Origin: Paenibacillus sp. J45TS6 | GTDB taxonomy: Bacteria; Bacillota; Bacilli; Paenibacillales; Paenibacillaceae | Length of the DNA stretch: 64,000 nt | Assembly: GCF_018403285.1 (NCBI RefSeq) | Contig: NZ_BOSJ01000008.1 | Location: 1-64,000 of the forward strand | Direction of reading: 5' to 3' | Shown: piece by piece, positions 63,941 to 64,000 of the stretch | Position numbering within the stretch: position 1 is the stretch's first letter | How the letters are laid out: the number at the start of each line of letters is the position of its first letter | Notes under the pieces: model-generated | Seen by the model: only the letters and a program-made list of their open reading frames with translations | Told to the model about the DNA's origin: nothing | Databases searched by the model: none | Position numbers and translations under genes: made by a program

Positions 63941-64000
63941 ACGTTATGATCTCTTTACTGCCTAGAGTATATGGGAAAAGTACGTCCCTTCTCCTCACAT

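Overview
This 64 kb window looks like a chromosomal segment of a spore-forming, Gram-positive Bacillales bacterium, most likely Paenibacillus. The GC content is moderate and AGGAGG ribosome binding sites are strong, with frequent TTG/GTG starts. It carries YjcZ-type small proteins, a CsbD protein, FosB, CcdC, YkkC/YkkD, copper-amine-oxidase-N secreted proteins and plant-polysaccharide enzymes (GH8 Rex, PL11, GH1). I see no rRNA, tRNA, insertion sequence, prophage or CRISPR array. The genus is inferred from gene content and was not tested.

Layout. 0.2-5 kb: TrmB-like regulator, zinc-ribbon protein, UvrD-like helicase, small hypothetical. 5-9.5 kb: secreted GH18-like barrel protein, small membrane protein, secreted copper-amine-oxidase-N protein. 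9.5-14.5 kb: VanY-type peptidase and a SWIM/SNF2 helicase pair. 14.8-18 kb: carbohydrate ABC importer (binding protein plus two permeases, no ATPase). 18-24.3 kb: TspO-like membrane protein, RidA, NAD-binding protein, CsbD, a candidate structured RNA, three YjcZ-type small proteins, a guanidine-I riboswitch with ykkC-ykkD, and a thiamine-binding-type protein. 24.3-28.4 kb: NrdR-box-controlled ribonucleotide reductase with a long leader holding two terminator-like hairpins. 28.4-34.3 kb: fosB, ssuE, nnr, a YwnB-like gene, a broken threonine synthase and an acetyltransferase. 34.4-36.8 kb: membrane protein and Rex xylanase. 36.9-37.9 kb: a non-coding unit present three times in tandem. 37.9-41 kb: yezD and sulfate importer genes. 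41.4-52.2 kb: rhamnogalacturonan lyase, methyltransferase and a 2,524-residue repeat protein. 52.3-56.1 kb: lactonase, 6-phospho-beta-glucosidase and LacI regulator. 56.1-60.7 kb: DUF4188 protein and two tandem sigma-factor/membrane-sensor fusions. 60.8-63.8 kb: Rrf2 regulator, unknown membrane protein, CcdC and a membrane thioredoxin.

Functional themes: plant cell-wall sugar use (Rex, PL11, GH1 with LacI, sugar importer), sulfur supply (sulfate importer, SsuE, YezD), metabolite repair and stress (RidA, Nnr, CsbD, FosB, guanidinium export), DNA metabolism (two helicases, ribonucleotide reductase) and surface or sporulation proteins.

The best candidates for something undescribed are the two single-chain proteins that join ECF-sigma-like domains to a transmembrane helix and an extracytoplasmic domain (56622-60651); the triplicated structured repeat (36885-37917); the orphan transcript with a UUCG hairpin (20662-21063); and the attenuator-like leader of the ribonucleotide reductase operon. 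All family assignments come from reading motifs and from memory; no database search was run.
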